Shown: piece after piece, positions 44,874 to 64,000 of the stretch | Numbering within the stretch: the stretch's first letter is position 1 | Layout: every line of letters begins with the position of its first letter | Origin: Enchytraeus crypticus | Lineage: Eukaryota; Annelida; Clitellata; Enchytraeida; Enchytraeidae | DNA length: 64,000 nucleotides | Direction: 5' to 3' | Assembly (NCBI GenBank): GCA_905160935.1 | Contig: CAJHZI010000688.1 | Span: 1 to 64,000, forward strand | The notes under the pieces: generated by a model | Databases searched by the model: none | Told to the model about the DNA's origin: nothing | Seen by the model: only the letters and a program-made list of their open reading frames with translations | Position numbers and translations under genes: made by a program

Positions 44874-46137
44874 GAGAGGGAGAGAGAGAGAGAGGGAGAG
44901 ATTGAGAGAAATGATAGCGATATTTGCGTGCAAAACATTTAAATTATACGCGCAGTCGCGTAAGCTTCTTTACAGGTCTTTATGACTTATCTATGATTAA
45001 CATAAATGCCGGCGTATGATGTGTTACTAATAAGCAACAAAAGATTCATAAACCAGTTGGTTAGTAACGTGTTGCCAAAGAAAGTAATTCTTTATTCTAT
45101 ACGTATTGCTCTTCTTTAGTATTTGTTTTAGGTACCTCCGAAATACAATTGATTCTCGATGATCTAATCAACAAACTCCATTAACGTAAGAAATTTTCTA
45201 TTTCGATTCGATTTAATTTCTAAATCAGTGCTATAGAAATAGTATTATTTCGTCGAAACTAATTTTTGCTATAAATGCACTATTTGGCTTTATCTCGCGA
45301 TTATCACTGTTTTCCGCCTAGTTAGACCATACTAATTGTTGGTGGATAACTAATATGTTTAGTACAATACGAGTAGACTATATCGTGATAGATCGGTGCT
45401 ATACATGTAGGCCTACATATCGTCATTAGATATAAGGTTGGACGGCTTTAGTGATAGGCTTATAGTCCTGTAATAATCCTGTCCTGTAATAATAATAGTC
45501 CTGTAATAATAATAGTATATAATAATAATATAATAATGTAATGCAATAATAATGCAATAATAGTCCAGTAATAATAGTAATCGTCCTGTAGTTATACGAC
45601 ACGCTGTTACACGCGGTGCATGCATGGATGCAGAACAGTGAAGTCAGCTGCATGCAAAGTGTTGTTCCAGAAACCGGTTATATGAGAACGCAATCGGATC
45701 AAGACATCAACTGGCTCACAAATGTACAATATAATCATAACTGCAGGAAAGAGAAAAAACTTTTTTCCTCGGCTGCTTTATTCCCGAAGCCAATGGGGAA
45801 GAGTAAATCTGACCCCCGTCCCTTGTTAGAGATTCTATAATATAACATTTTAAAATTATAAATAAATATTAGTAAAAATGGTTAACTTATTATATTAGTT
45901 AAATGGTTAGATATTTTATTTAGTCAAATTTCAGCTGCGATATTAGCCCTAAAAATTAAAGGTCATATAATTATATTAAATTAAAGGTAAACAAATTAAA
46001 GGTCTATTAGTCAATTAGTCACGGGCGAATTAGTTGTTGAACAAAATATCTATTTTATTAAAGGTTTTGTTTATTTTATTAAAAAACGTGAGTAAAAATG
46101 TTCATTAGTTAAAGAAATAGTAATAGGCCTGCAAATG
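44270..46137. other. Upstream region of RING gene, mostly unrecognised
   Basis: Contains a GA microsatellite (44821-44906) and an AATAATA-rich patch with CCTGTAATAATAATAGT repeats at 45460-45560. No other gene is seen. Confidence 0.4.
44821..44906. repeat. (GA)n microsatellite
   Basis: A run of AGAGAG with occasional AGGGAG interruptions. Confidence 0.95.
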
Positions 46138-46940
46138 CAGGGGCGGATCCAGGGGGGCCCAGGGGGCCCGGGCCCCCCTTAGGTCCGCCAAAGAAAATGT
46201 AAACTATATTTTCATTGTTCCTATGGCAATTTCGATGTTTAAATATGTTAGTAATGACAGTGGTTATTGGTGGGGGGCCCGGGGGAGGGTAATACAGGGT
46301 ATATATTCATTGTTCCTATGTCAATTTCGATGTACGAACAAGTAAGTAATGGCAGTGGTTAGATGGGCCCGGGGGAGGGTAAGACAGGGAACGCAGTTCC
46401 AAAAACTCGATTTTTTTCTAGGATACACTAGGAGCCCTGTATAATGGAAGGGGCCTTAAAAATGTTGACCGTTTCACTAGCTCTCAATTTTCACTTGAGC
46501 CAATATTATAACCAAATTGGAGGAAAAAAGGGTGTAAGTAAAAAATGTGAACTCTGTCCCGTAGCAGTTGTGTAAACAGCCCTGGCTGGGAGGGGCTTAA
46601 GCCCACCCCCCCCCACCGCCTAAATTAGGTCACTTCTGCAATTCGTAGAGATCCGCAAAGTTTCTTCATAGATGAAAAAATTAACCTACTTTTTCCAGAA
46701 CAAATGTAAGACTTTAGGTTTTCCCCTGACTTTAGTACGGGTATGAGCGGGGAGAAGGGGTAAGGTACGGGGATACACTCACTCTATGAGCCGAACGTAG
46801 TAGTGAACAAATTTTAAGCCCCCCTCCCACAAAATTTTGTCTGGTTGTGTAACATGTCCCGAAGAAGGCTTAAGCAAAAAATGTACACTCTCAAAAAAAT
46901 TTCGGCCCCCCCCCTTAAAAAATTCCTGGATCCGCCCCTG
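46138..46940. mobile_element. hAT-like nonautonomous DNA transposon
   Basis: Inverted termini CAGGGGCGGATCCAGG and CCTGGATCCGCCCCTG. A perfect 8-bp target duplication TGCAAATG flanks it (46130-46137 and 46941-46948), the hAT hallmark. The 803-bp interior has no transposase. It contains two direct copies of about 120 bp (ATTGTTCCTATGNCAATTTC ... GGGCCCGGGGGAGGGTAA) near 46210-46390, and C- and G-runs next to both ends. Confidence 0.9.
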
Positions 46941-46948
46941 TGCAAATG

Positions 46949-47405
46949 TCTGCACAAAAATGGTGTCTCGGAAATTAATGGTACAATATCGATAGGCGCA
47001 AAATACGATGCAGCAGTGATAAGATTTTTCAGAAAAGGGGTTACTAAAATATGCAGCACACTTAACCCCTAAACTTCTCTCTCCCAATACGCCACTAGGA
47101 GGTGGACCGCAGAAACAACCCCCGTTGATCCTGTCATTGCAGGCTGCAGCAGTTAGGCGATGCGTGGATTAGGTGTACGTATCAGAGCACGGTGTAAAGT
47201 TTACACAAGAACTGGAGAAAAGATTGGCTGAAAAAATCTAATAGACGGTAGTGAGTCATTAAAAGGCAATACATAGGCAATAATACATCAGAAGATTCAG
47301 ATATTTGACCTAAATAAGTTTCTACTGTACAGTTGCACCTTGCTCAAAATAACAAAATTTAGTTTGAACGTTTGAAACGCAACAAATACGTGTGATGCTA
47401 CTAAC

Positions 47406-47444
<39 letters not shown>

Positions 47445-47456
47445 GACGGTAGTGAG

Positions 47457-47529
<73 letters not shown>

Positions 47530-48035
47530 CTAAACCATAATCATGCTCCTTTTGTCTAACTCTATGAAATAAACAATAGTAGGTCACAGACAAAAATATG
47601 TCTGAATAATTCACAACTTATATGTCAAAACGAGCCAATAATTCGTAAAACATCTGATTGAATAAAAATTTCGTATTTGGTCAAATCTTGCATTTTTAAG
47701 TTAAGAAATTAATTGAATGAGTGCACATACAGTGCAGGCGTCTATTGATCTGCAGAATATCTTATATTACATGAATGTCCCTCCACTGTAGACTGTAGAT
47801 AGATCTGCGCTTCCCGGCGATCGTGTTGGATTATAAGTCGGATCTTAACGTCCATCAAGATCGGAAAAGCTTTAGCCATCATCACACGAGAGGTTAGACT
47901 TGAAAGCTTGGTGCAGGGTTGTGAGAAGTGGGGTGGGGGAGTTAAGGTGGGGTGGAACTCGTGACGTAGATGGAACTAATCGTGAAAGTAACACCGCTTG
48001 GTACAATAATAGATATAAAGCGAGACTGCTATCAG
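46949..48035. other. Spacer with AT microsatellite
   Basis: No coding sequence recognised. The (TA)n block at 47409-47527 is listed separately. Confidence 0.4.
47409..47527. repeat. (TA)n microsatellite with duplicated insert
   Basis: Two (AT)n tracts split by AATAGACGGTAGTGAGTCAT at 47441-47460. The same 20-mer also occurs outside the array at about 47240-47260, so it was copied into or out of the array. Confidence 0.9.
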
Positions 48036-48039
48036 CGTC

Positions 48040-48100
48040 AATACAGCAGCTCTCCAGTTATCAGCGTGCTAGTCGGGGGTTCGAACCCCAGCTGAGCCTG
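48040..48100 (+). repeat. tRNA-like box B sequence, SINE remnant
   Basis: GGGGGTTCGAACCCCAGC is a strong T-arm/box B match, but no complete cloverleaf with a 7-bp acceptor stem can be drawn around it. Called a SINE head remnant, not a tRNA gene. Confidence 0.4.
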
Positions 48101-48104
48101 CATC

Positions 48105-49494
48105 AGCTGTGATGATTATCAATAGAGTTAAGTCTTTCTGATCGGGAATAAATTTTACAAATATGAGTTAATTGATTTTGAATATTATTATTATTTCTTT
48201 AAATTAAAGTAAATCGAAAGAAACGCGATTCAGTATATAATAAAAGCAACAAACAACTGTTAGAGTGCTTCTGTCGTCAATGATCTCATCGAGTAATATG
48301 CACATAACAAGCGTTAGAAAGTCGAAAGTAGGCCTATCATGCACACGTTTAGTAAAAAGTATTAGATACTTAAGAAAACCTAGGTCAACAGCCGAAGTTT
48401 CTCAACCTGTAAACCCACCAAAGGTCAGTAAGTACAGAGATATATGGTCCGGTATCTGGCATAAGGTGTTGCTTTAGATAGGAAATCAAATCTATGGTGT
48501 AGTGGTTCAAGTAAGTATTACACTTATTTTGACCAACGTAACCTTACGAATCTTATTCAAAGTTGATAGCAATTCCTAATTCCATAAATCACGGATATAG
48601 GAGCGACTTAGGAGTTATGCAAACGAAGCGCATTTTAGGATAAAACTTTTTAGGATTTAATTTTAAAACCGGTTCAACAATATACAGTAGTATATTATGA
48701 ACAGACTGGACTATGGATGATTTATTTGTTTGTCTATAATTTTTATATTTGCTCAATATTGATCGACTGACTAGCTGAAACAAGCAAAAGAACTGCAGCA
48801 GAAGAATAAAAACAGGGCAGACAGAATGCAAATGAAGGTTTGAGATGTAGGCCCATACCCTGCTACAGTGGGTGTGTTTATGAATGAGTCATTGATAGAA
48901 AGATATCGAATGTCGGTCTGACGTCGGCATCCTTGTTAGCCTGCTTGCCTTTCCATCTCTTCCATGAATCAATTGATCAGCAGTGAAAATGGAGCGGCAC
49001 TTTTGTGAATGATTGAATATTTATTTCACTGCGGGCTACGCTTTCAATTATAGGGCTTATGCAAGCTGTAGGAAGGAAATAGGGGAGGCCTATATTCTTT
49101 TGTGAAAGGATGGGTTTAATTTTCACCAATGTAGAACTTTCTTCGTTGAAGCATGATATCAAACTGTTAATAAGAAAATGTGCCCTTAGCTCTAGATCAA
49201 CCAAAATATAATTATGGGCTTTCGTTAAATTGTGCCAGATCATTTCTAATTTTTTATTCTAATAAAGAAATCTCATAATATATATATGTAATTGTTATTG
49301 AGTTGTAAAATTACGTTGACGAGTCCACTTTCACATACCTCTTATGCTCTTCCAGTTTTATAGACAAATTTGAACTTGCTATATAGACCTGTATATGTCG
49401 TCATTATATTATATGAAGATAACTTTAAGAAGTACAGTAGGCCTATATTGAGGCCATCATAAAAATCCTAAAATGTAGCTATATTAATGGCATT
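48105..49494. other. Unrecognised region upstream of TUFM
   Basis: AT-rich, with no convincing exon or repeat family. Confidence 0.4.
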
Positions 49495-49499
49495 TTTTA

Positions 49500-49568
49500 C
49501 TTTGCCTATCGGCATGATTTGGCTCTATAGTGCACGATATTGTCACTGACTTCTAAAATGCTCGATCG
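49500..49568 (+). mobile_element. LINE 3'-module scrap
   Basis: CTATCGGCATGATTTGGCTC, AGTGCACGATATTGTCACTG and AAATGCTCGA follow the (GTT)n-family 3' end at 39280-39345, without the tail. Confidence 0.5.
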
Positions 49569-49819
49569 GTCATTTACACTATAATTATGCTGCATTTCTA
49601 TACTTTATATTAAAATTTATGTCATTTACTTCTTACTTATTCTGTAATATTTATATTATCTTTAATTATATTGTATTTTCAAATTATCTATAATAATGCA
49701 CATTTAGATATTTGCATAGATATTTGATAAAAATTTCTGTTAAAAATCTAAGTTCCTAATCTGAAGGTCGTCACCAGATGACAGCAGCTGAGCCGATATT
49801 ATTTGTTTTTGTATACAAG

Positions 49820-58650
<8,831 letters not shown>

Positions 58651-59955
58651 TTACTTTTGCTAGACTGTTGATAAAATTATAAATTGGAAATAACAGCGTC
58701 AAGCTTTTATCGTGTGAATATAAGTGGATTGAATATCTTGAGAAAATTTAAATACATTGTTCAAATGTACATCTAATTGAATTTGCTTATCTTTTAGCTA
58801 TGATTTTCAGCTATGAGTATTGCTCGTGTAAGATCATTGCGTAATTTAAGCGTCCGGAAAATCTATTTAAGCTTGTATATGAGATGTTAATTGCAATATT
58901 TAACATTGAGTAATACTGTTTTAATCGAGATAGGTTAGATAGTTGAGTTTACAGTAGTACCTTCTCTTGTATCTGTCGGCGTCCAGTTGAAGCTGCGTCA
59001 TGTTCGACATGGCTTTACAAGAGCATATGATCGATGGCTATTTTCTGTATCAGCTTAAACAATGGTAACTGCAGTTGTCTCTAGTAACAGTGTTTGTATT
59101 CAAAGTATGATATTCTGAGATTCATGATGTAAACTCCTAATTCGTGAAATAAATTCAACCCAAGATATATGATTTTGTTCTTAAGAAATTGTTAAAAACG
59201 TAATCCAGAAGTATCTAATATCAGCTTAACCTTTTCTTTACCATAGGTCTAAGAAGTCATGAATTATAACTAAACACTATACAACCCTGTTAAGCATGAC
59301 TCAATTAAGTCGGTTTTGACACATAGCTACTACATACGGTATTTATAGAATTCGAACCTAAAGCTCTATAGATTAGTTGCGTTTCTTTATTAAGCTATTT
59401 CGTATGCTGCATCATTGTGATGATTGAAAGAATTAGCATTATTTCTTCATCCAGTTATGAAATCACATCAGTAGGGTTTTCGATAAAGGAATAGTCTGTG
59501 TAGTTTGGGAGCCTATTAGTTTTGCTCTTGATGTATAATTTACTTTTGATAAGCCCATGTAATACATGTGGCTAAATTTATGAAGCTCAGATTTATTTCT
59601 CAAGATCATACGCTGCAAGTAGGAACGTATGTGTCATTTACAGATTATGAACTCCTATTAGATTTGTATGCATGGGAAATAGACTGAATATAGACACATA
59701 TGTGTCACATCTATATAAAACTAAGAATGCTTTTAAAACTTAATTTTATTACTAATTTTGATCTTTTGTACCTTTTCTACAACATTAAGAAATATAATTA
59801 TACTAAGGCTAGACAATGCTGCATTTAGAAATCATTGTATATGCTTAAGGTGATTAATAAATAGGCTTTCATTTTGTTGTATATTCTTCTATTCTGTACA
59901 AAAATTTCCACGCCCTAGCAGTACAAGTGAATGAATAACCTGAGAAGCTCGCCAA
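58651..59955. other. TUFM 3' UTR and downstream spacer
   Basis: No second gene recognised. A candidate AATAAA lies at 59148-59153, about 500 nt after the stop. The rest is AT-rich. Confidence 0.45.
59148..59153 (+). terminator. Candidate TUFM poly(A) signal
   Basis: AATAAA in GAAATAAATTC. Position only; no transcript evidence. Confidence 0.35.
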
Positions 59956-59959
59956 GCTT

Positions 59960-60243
59960 GATAATAATAATAATAATAACCTCCGACAATTTCTATAGCG
60001 GTGTCATGACCGGTGTCCGGTCTTCGAGGCCGCTTTACAGGTTCCTGGCAGGTTATTATTAATCCTTTCCATGGTTAATCATATCTTTGCTATTGATAGC
60101 GCCAATCGGCAGCAAGCTCCGATGCAAGATTAACCTTCCATGGGCCCAAGGGGATATCCATCATTTGTTGACTGACCTGGGCTTTGAACCCAGGCCACTT
60201 GTATCCGAGGCGAACACTCTAACCGTTACGCCATATCCCCTCC
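59960..60243 (-). repeat. tRNA-derived SINE (family E), full-length-like
   Basis: On the minus strand it opens GGGGATATGGCGTAACGG (box A TGGCGTAACGG), then CCTGGGTTCAAAGCCCAGG (box B GGTTCAAAGCC in a paired T-arm). A body follows with CAAGATTAATCTT-like and GGACACCGGTCATGACACCG segments. The 3' end is (TTA)n at 59960-59980. It is about 285 bp with head, body and microsatellite tail in the right order. Confidence 0.78.
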
Positions 60244-60249
60244 CCTGAT

Positions 60250-60728
60250 TAACCTGATTTTTGCACCAAGCTTGATTAATCTGATTGTTTCACCAAACCT
60301 GATTAACCTGATTGCTTCAACAAGCCTGATGAACGTGATTGCTTCACCAGGCCTGATTAACCTGATTGCTTCAACAAGCCTGATTAACCTGGTTGCTTCA
60401 ACAAGCCTGATTAACCTGATTGCTTCACCAAGCCTGATTAACCTGATTGCTTCACCAAGCCTGATTAACCTGATTGCTTCAACAAGCCTGATTAACCTGA
60501 TAGCTTCACCAAGCCTGATTAACCTGATTGCTTGACCAAGCCTGATTAACCTGATTGCTTCACCAGGCCTGATTAACCTGATTGCTTTAACAAGCCTGAT
60601 TGACCTGATTGCTTCAATAAGCCTGATTAACCTGGTTGCTTCAACAAGCCTGATTAACCTGATTTCTTCACCAAGCCTGATTAACCTGATTGCTTCACCA
60701 GGCCTGATTAACCTGATTGCTTCATCAA
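60250..60728 (+). repeat. 27-bp minisatellite
   Basis: About 17-18 units of CTGATTAACCTGATTGCTTC followed by ACCAAGC, ACCAGGC or AACAAGC. It starts at the 5' head of the family E SINE. The open frame through it is an artefact of the 27-bp period. Confidence 0.93.
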
Positions 60729-60734
60729 GACATT

Positions 60735-61190
60735 TCCTTCGTGTAAAGCGGTTACTTCTTATGGCTCTTTTAACATAAAAATTCTTTTAAAGAATTAGCT
60801 TATTCTGAACTAAGAATGATTTTACAGTGCCTTCTTGATGTTAGTGTTAATCATTCGTGTATTAGACTTAAAAGTAAGAACACTCATACATTCTCAATAT
60901 TAGACATTCAAGTATGTGAAATTGCTAAAAACATATTATTTAGGGTAGGTGTATAAATTACTAAAACGGTATGGATATTATATTACCGTAAATTAAATTA
61001 ACAATAATACTATCATAAATTTTTGTTGTAAGGCTAAGTCTAACGTCAGTCTTCTAAAGTTCTAATCAAAGAGACCCATTTTAAGTCTGAATGAGACTGG
61101 TTGTACCTTCCTGTCGTGGTCGCCTTACTAATGATATCTACATGAATAGTTTGTAGATTTCCCATAATACATACAATCAACCAATAATTA
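60735..61190. other. AT-rich spacer
   Basis: Nothing recognised. Confidence 0.4.
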
Positions 61191-61204
61191 CCTTGTATAT
61201 TTAT

Positions 61205-61440
61205 AAAACATGCTATAATAGGAAGAATTGGATAGGCAACATTCTAATGGGAGATAGATTACTAAAGGAGGTCATAGAAGGTAGAATGGAATGAAAGAGA
61301 AACTGAGGCAGACCGAGATTAGTAATGCTAGATGATTTAAAGATCAACTCATATTTGGATGTGAAGAGGAAAGCGGAAGACAGAGAAGAGTGGAAGCGTT
61401 GTATATCATGGCCCTGCCAGTAGACAGTGGTGCACTATAT
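61205..61440 (+). mobile_element. Non-LTR retrotransposon C-terminal scrap
   Basis: Conceptual pieces RKNWIGNILMGDRLLKEVIE, GRME, GRPRLVMLDDLK and AEDREEWKR are the common C-terminal block of jockey/RTE-type polyproteins (WIGHxLRxxxLLxxxIEGR, GRxR, DRxxW). Stops interrupt it. It is a different family from 21.5 kb. Confidence 0.7.
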
Positions 61441-61499
61441 CAGTAAAATTTCATGATTGTTAAAATTAAACTCAGTAGGTTAATTTGATAGGCTGTTAA

Positions 61500-61788
61500 T
61501 TCAAATCCTACGGTTAATTAGCGTAACCGGTCTTACTATCACGTGACCGTAGCGCCTCCGAGGCAGTATAAAAGGGCCCGTTCAAGTGTGCTTGCCACAC
61601 TCGTCATCAGTTAACTGAGACGCTAACAAGTGGCCGCAAATCTTTCTTAAGCAGAGGGTGGAGTGATCCCAGTCAATCCCTCCTCAGCTTGACTACCTAC
61701 CTCGAGGCGTAAAGACCCTGATCGGCGGTACGAACTACGGCTCGATAATTGAAGAAATAGTTAGGTAAATCGAAGAAGTATCGCTACG
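61500..61788 (+). promoter_or_regulatory. Orphan TATA-box promoter-like island
   Basis: TATAAAA at 61567-61573 sits in a GC-richer block (CACGTGACCGTAGCGCCTCC, with an E-box CACGTG upstream), followed by an initiator-like TCATCAG at 61604-61610. No open reading frame follows before the family A SINE at 61789. It could be a solo LTR, the 5' end of a lost element, a small RNA promoter or a real host promoter whose first exon lies here. Clear 5-bp flanking duplications were not found. Confidence 0.4.
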
Positions 61789-62020
61789 GAATGTCTTACT
61801 AGTGTAGTCACGTCATGAAGTTTTAAATGACAGATCCTGAGGTGCCTTAAACCCACTTGGGTTCGAATCCCAGCCACGCTGTTCTGAGAGTAAAATCTCG
61901 GGCGTTCGCTGGACTGGCTCTACTGAAAATGGTCTAAATTGCCTAACGGTATGAACATGTGGTATTAAAAAGTGATAGATATAAACATAGTTGATCATTT
62001 CACTTTAATGCTTGTTTATT
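61789..62020 (+). repeat. SINE family A, full-length-like copy
   Basis: GAATGTCTTACTAGTGTAGT (head), TTGGGTTCGAATCCCAGCC (box B), AGTAAAATCTCGGGCGTTCG, TGGTATTAAAAAGTGATAGA, ATAGTTGATCATTTCACTTT, then TTTATTTTTT. Confidence 0.82.
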
Positions 62021-62084
62021 TTTTACGAGTGTGGACAATAAGTTGAGATTGAGTGTGCTGTGCTGGCTGTCCTATAGTTTCCTG

Positions 62085-62240
62085 GGGCTTATGGTGCTCA
62101 GGGAGCGGGCTACCCAGGGGTAGGGGTACCCCAGGGTCTGGATGCCCCGTGGGGTAGGAAAATCCCACTGGATGAGGTGCCCAGGGGTTGTCGTGCCCCT
62201 AGTCTGAGTGCGCACCCTTCCCACCCGGCTCGGGAGGTAG
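62085..62240. other. Small GC-rich patch with imperfect repeats
   Basis: CCCAGGGG, GGGTACCCCAGGG, GGATGCCCCGTGGGG and GTGCCCAGGGG recur within 150 bp of otherwise AT-rich DNA. The function is unknown. Confidence 0.4.
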
Positions 62241-63114
62241 ATTTGTAGAAGCATCGATGAGCTGTCTGACCTAGATACGCATTAGCTGTATTAATAATGA
62301 CAGAAGTTCTACAAGTTTATGCTGGTAATGTAGCCCAGTGATGACAACCATGACAAATTGCTTTAAAAGTGTTCTTTACAAATACAACAATGCTCGAATC
62401 TTTACATTTGTGTATACGTTCTATGCTTTTATCCCAGACACATACAGTACGTGGGTGTTAGTCAAGTCTGAATTCAACACGCCATTGCTTGTGGCTATAG
62501 GTCGCTTATTTCTATTAATTGTGTATTTGAATCTTGATAACAGTATCAAGAAGTGGTAGCAAAGTACAAACAATAGAACACAAATTAACAAGGTGCATTA
62601 TAACACACACAAGTGCATCGAAAATAATATAGGCTAGATATTCATTTCTCTACTTAATATTATAGTTCACTCTTATCCTTCAGTATCTCTTAAAGTTAAC
62701 GACAAGTTTTAATTTGGCATGACGGATCGAGCACTTGAACTTTGTACCAACTTACTAAGATCTTGTACTAATATCTTGCTATTGACCCAACCCTAAGATA
62801 ACCCGAAAGAAAACTCTTAATTTCTGGAGTTTTTAAACTGCTGGTTTTAAATATCAAAGCTTCAGTTAAGAATAAGTCAGAAAACCCAGGTTCAGGAAGA
62901 TTTGAAATGACTTAATTCGTGTTTGCTGCTTATAAAGATCCACTCATATGTAGTCATTTTTAGATTTAAACTTAAATGTAATTTTTATTTAGTTTATTAT
63001 TATTCAACTCTTTCTGTAGTCTCAAAGACTACCATTTCGGCCATGACATGATGATACTGCTGTGTAAGTTTTCGTTGTAAATAATACTAATATAACTGCG
63101 AATATGACTGTTAC
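62241..63114. other. AT-rich noncoding region
   Basis: No gene recognised. Short open frames lack codon structure or similarity that I can name. Confidence 0.4.
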
Positions 63115-63186
63115 ATATATATATATATATATATATATATACTGTATATATATATATAGGCCTGTATATATATGTGTGTGTATAAT

Positions 63187-63238
<52 letters not shown>

Positions 63239-63318
63239 AGATATATATATATATATATATGGCTATAGGCCGCTTATTTCTTATGTTTATATTATTTACT
63301 TATTTCTTATAAGGTTAT

Positions 63319-63372
<54 letters not shown>
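63115..63372. repeat. Compound (TA)n microsatellite
   Basis: Several (AT)n tracts interrupted by TAGGCCTGTATATATATGTG, a TACAAG string and GGCTATAGGCCGCTTATTTC, with TTATTTCTTATAAGGTTA near the end. Confidence 0.93.
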
Positions 63373-63373
<1 letters not shown>

Positions 63374-64000
63374 GAATTTATATAATCTAAGAGCTAGGGT
63401 AAATTTATTGAACGTAATATTAAGTTCTTAACTTAATATTAAGTACATATGCCTTGAAATATTCTGTTGCTTTTAATTCATTCTATAAATTCTATATTGA
63501 TGCTCATTCAATGGGGCTACCTCTATCAATGTTCATTTATCTAGGTGTAAACCTCTCAAAATGTTCATTTTCTTTTGTCGTATTCTCTTCGAAGACGTTT
63601 CAGGTTTATTGCGTATGTCGTAGACTTTTCGATTGAGAGTCTTGTTAATGCCAAGCAATTCTTAAAATTTCTATGATTTACACCTTCAGTTGAAAAAGGT
63701 AAACTTTTGTTATTCATCATGACAGTTGGCTTTCTTAAACGAATAGAAGATAAATTTCTGTGTCGCTTGTATAGAAGTTCTCCTATAAAGTGTACGAGAG
63801 CCAGTCAGTCATCCTAAATATCACACATCCATTTTTTGACATAGGTAAAGATTAGAAACTGAGAAACTAGGCAGACAATGGAAAATCACCTCAGAAGCAA
63901 CATTTTGTCAAGCTAAAGGCTACATTGAGATTTGGTAGAGACTTAGTTTTAAGATGAATCAAATTGTTGGTCCACTGCTTAATATATGTATATGTGAGTG
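63373..64000. other. Unrecognised end of window
   Basis: AT-rich with no supported feature. Confidence 0.4.

Noticed and set aside
45413..45653. Small minus-strand frames rich in Tyr/Ile
   Set aside because: They translate an AATAATA-rich patch in two overlapping frames, so they are composition artefacts.
48040..48100. tRNA gene
   Set aside because: Only a T-arm-like box B is convincing; acceptor and anticodon arms cannot be paired.
60250..60728. 87-residue repeat protein (LINLIASTS)
   Set aside because: A reading of the 27-bp minisatellite with no start context or conservation.
62338..62559. 73-codon plus-strand frame
   Set aside because: No motif, splice context or codon pattern to support it; ordinary for AT-rich DNA of this length.

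Overview
The window is nuclear DNA from an animal, most likely an aquatic invertebrate. It is AT-rich, and its genes carry many GT-AG introns, sit on both strands and lie several kilobases apart among retrotransposon, SINE and DNA-transposon debris. Nothing points to a prokaryote, a virus or an organelle genome. I cannot place the phylum from the sequence.

Four conserved genes can be assembled exon by exon with matching splice phases. They are TIMM22 (+, 13523-17064, 4 exons, 195 aa), an ERK1/2-type MAP kinase (-, 24506-35138, 10 exons, 375 aa), a RING/B-box/coiled-coil protein (-, 41126-44269, 3 exons, 452 aa) and mitochondrial EF-Tu, TUFM (+, 49820-58650, 12 exons, 479 aa). TIMM22 and TUFM both serve mitochondria (inner-membrane carrier insertion and organellar translation). 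ERK is a cytoplasmic/nuclear signalling kinase, and the RING protein is a probable E3 ubiquitin ligase. The genes are independent, not an operon.

Layout: 0-12 kb is transposon-dominated: CR1/L2-like LINE copies, a second non-LTR family, a long-inverted-repeat DNA transposon and a large dispersed noncoding repeat present twice. 12.9-17.1 kb holds TIMM22 behind SINE and LINE remnants. 17-24.5 kb is mostly AT-rich noncoding sequence with SINE and LINE scraps. 24.5-35.1 kb is ERK, whose introns hold a LINE, a piggyBac-like element, SINEs and tandem arrays. 35.2-37.4 kb is a second, larger copy of the inverted-repeat transposon with a broken integrase-type transposase. 37.9-39.4 kb is another LINE. 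41-44.3 kb is the RING gene. 46.1-46.9 kb is a hAT-like element with a perfect 8-bp target duplication. 49.8-58.7 kb is TUFM. 59-64 kb holds a SINE, a 27-bp array, a LINE scrap, an orphan TATA promoter and AT microsatellites.

The most unusual pattern is that tandem repeats repeatedly sit against exon boundaries, and several are made from the boundary itself. TUFM exon 7 is preceded by six near-identical copies of its own 3' splice site plus about 40 nt of exon. ERK exon 9 has about five decayed copies of its 3' splice site and first 48 nt upstream. TUFM exons 3 and 12 each show one such duplication. Also notable: three of the four genes start inside a CAAGATGGCGGC-like (TISU/YY1-type) context, and about 85 bp of the LINE 3' end is also the building block of the subterminal repeats of the inverted-repeat DNA transposon.
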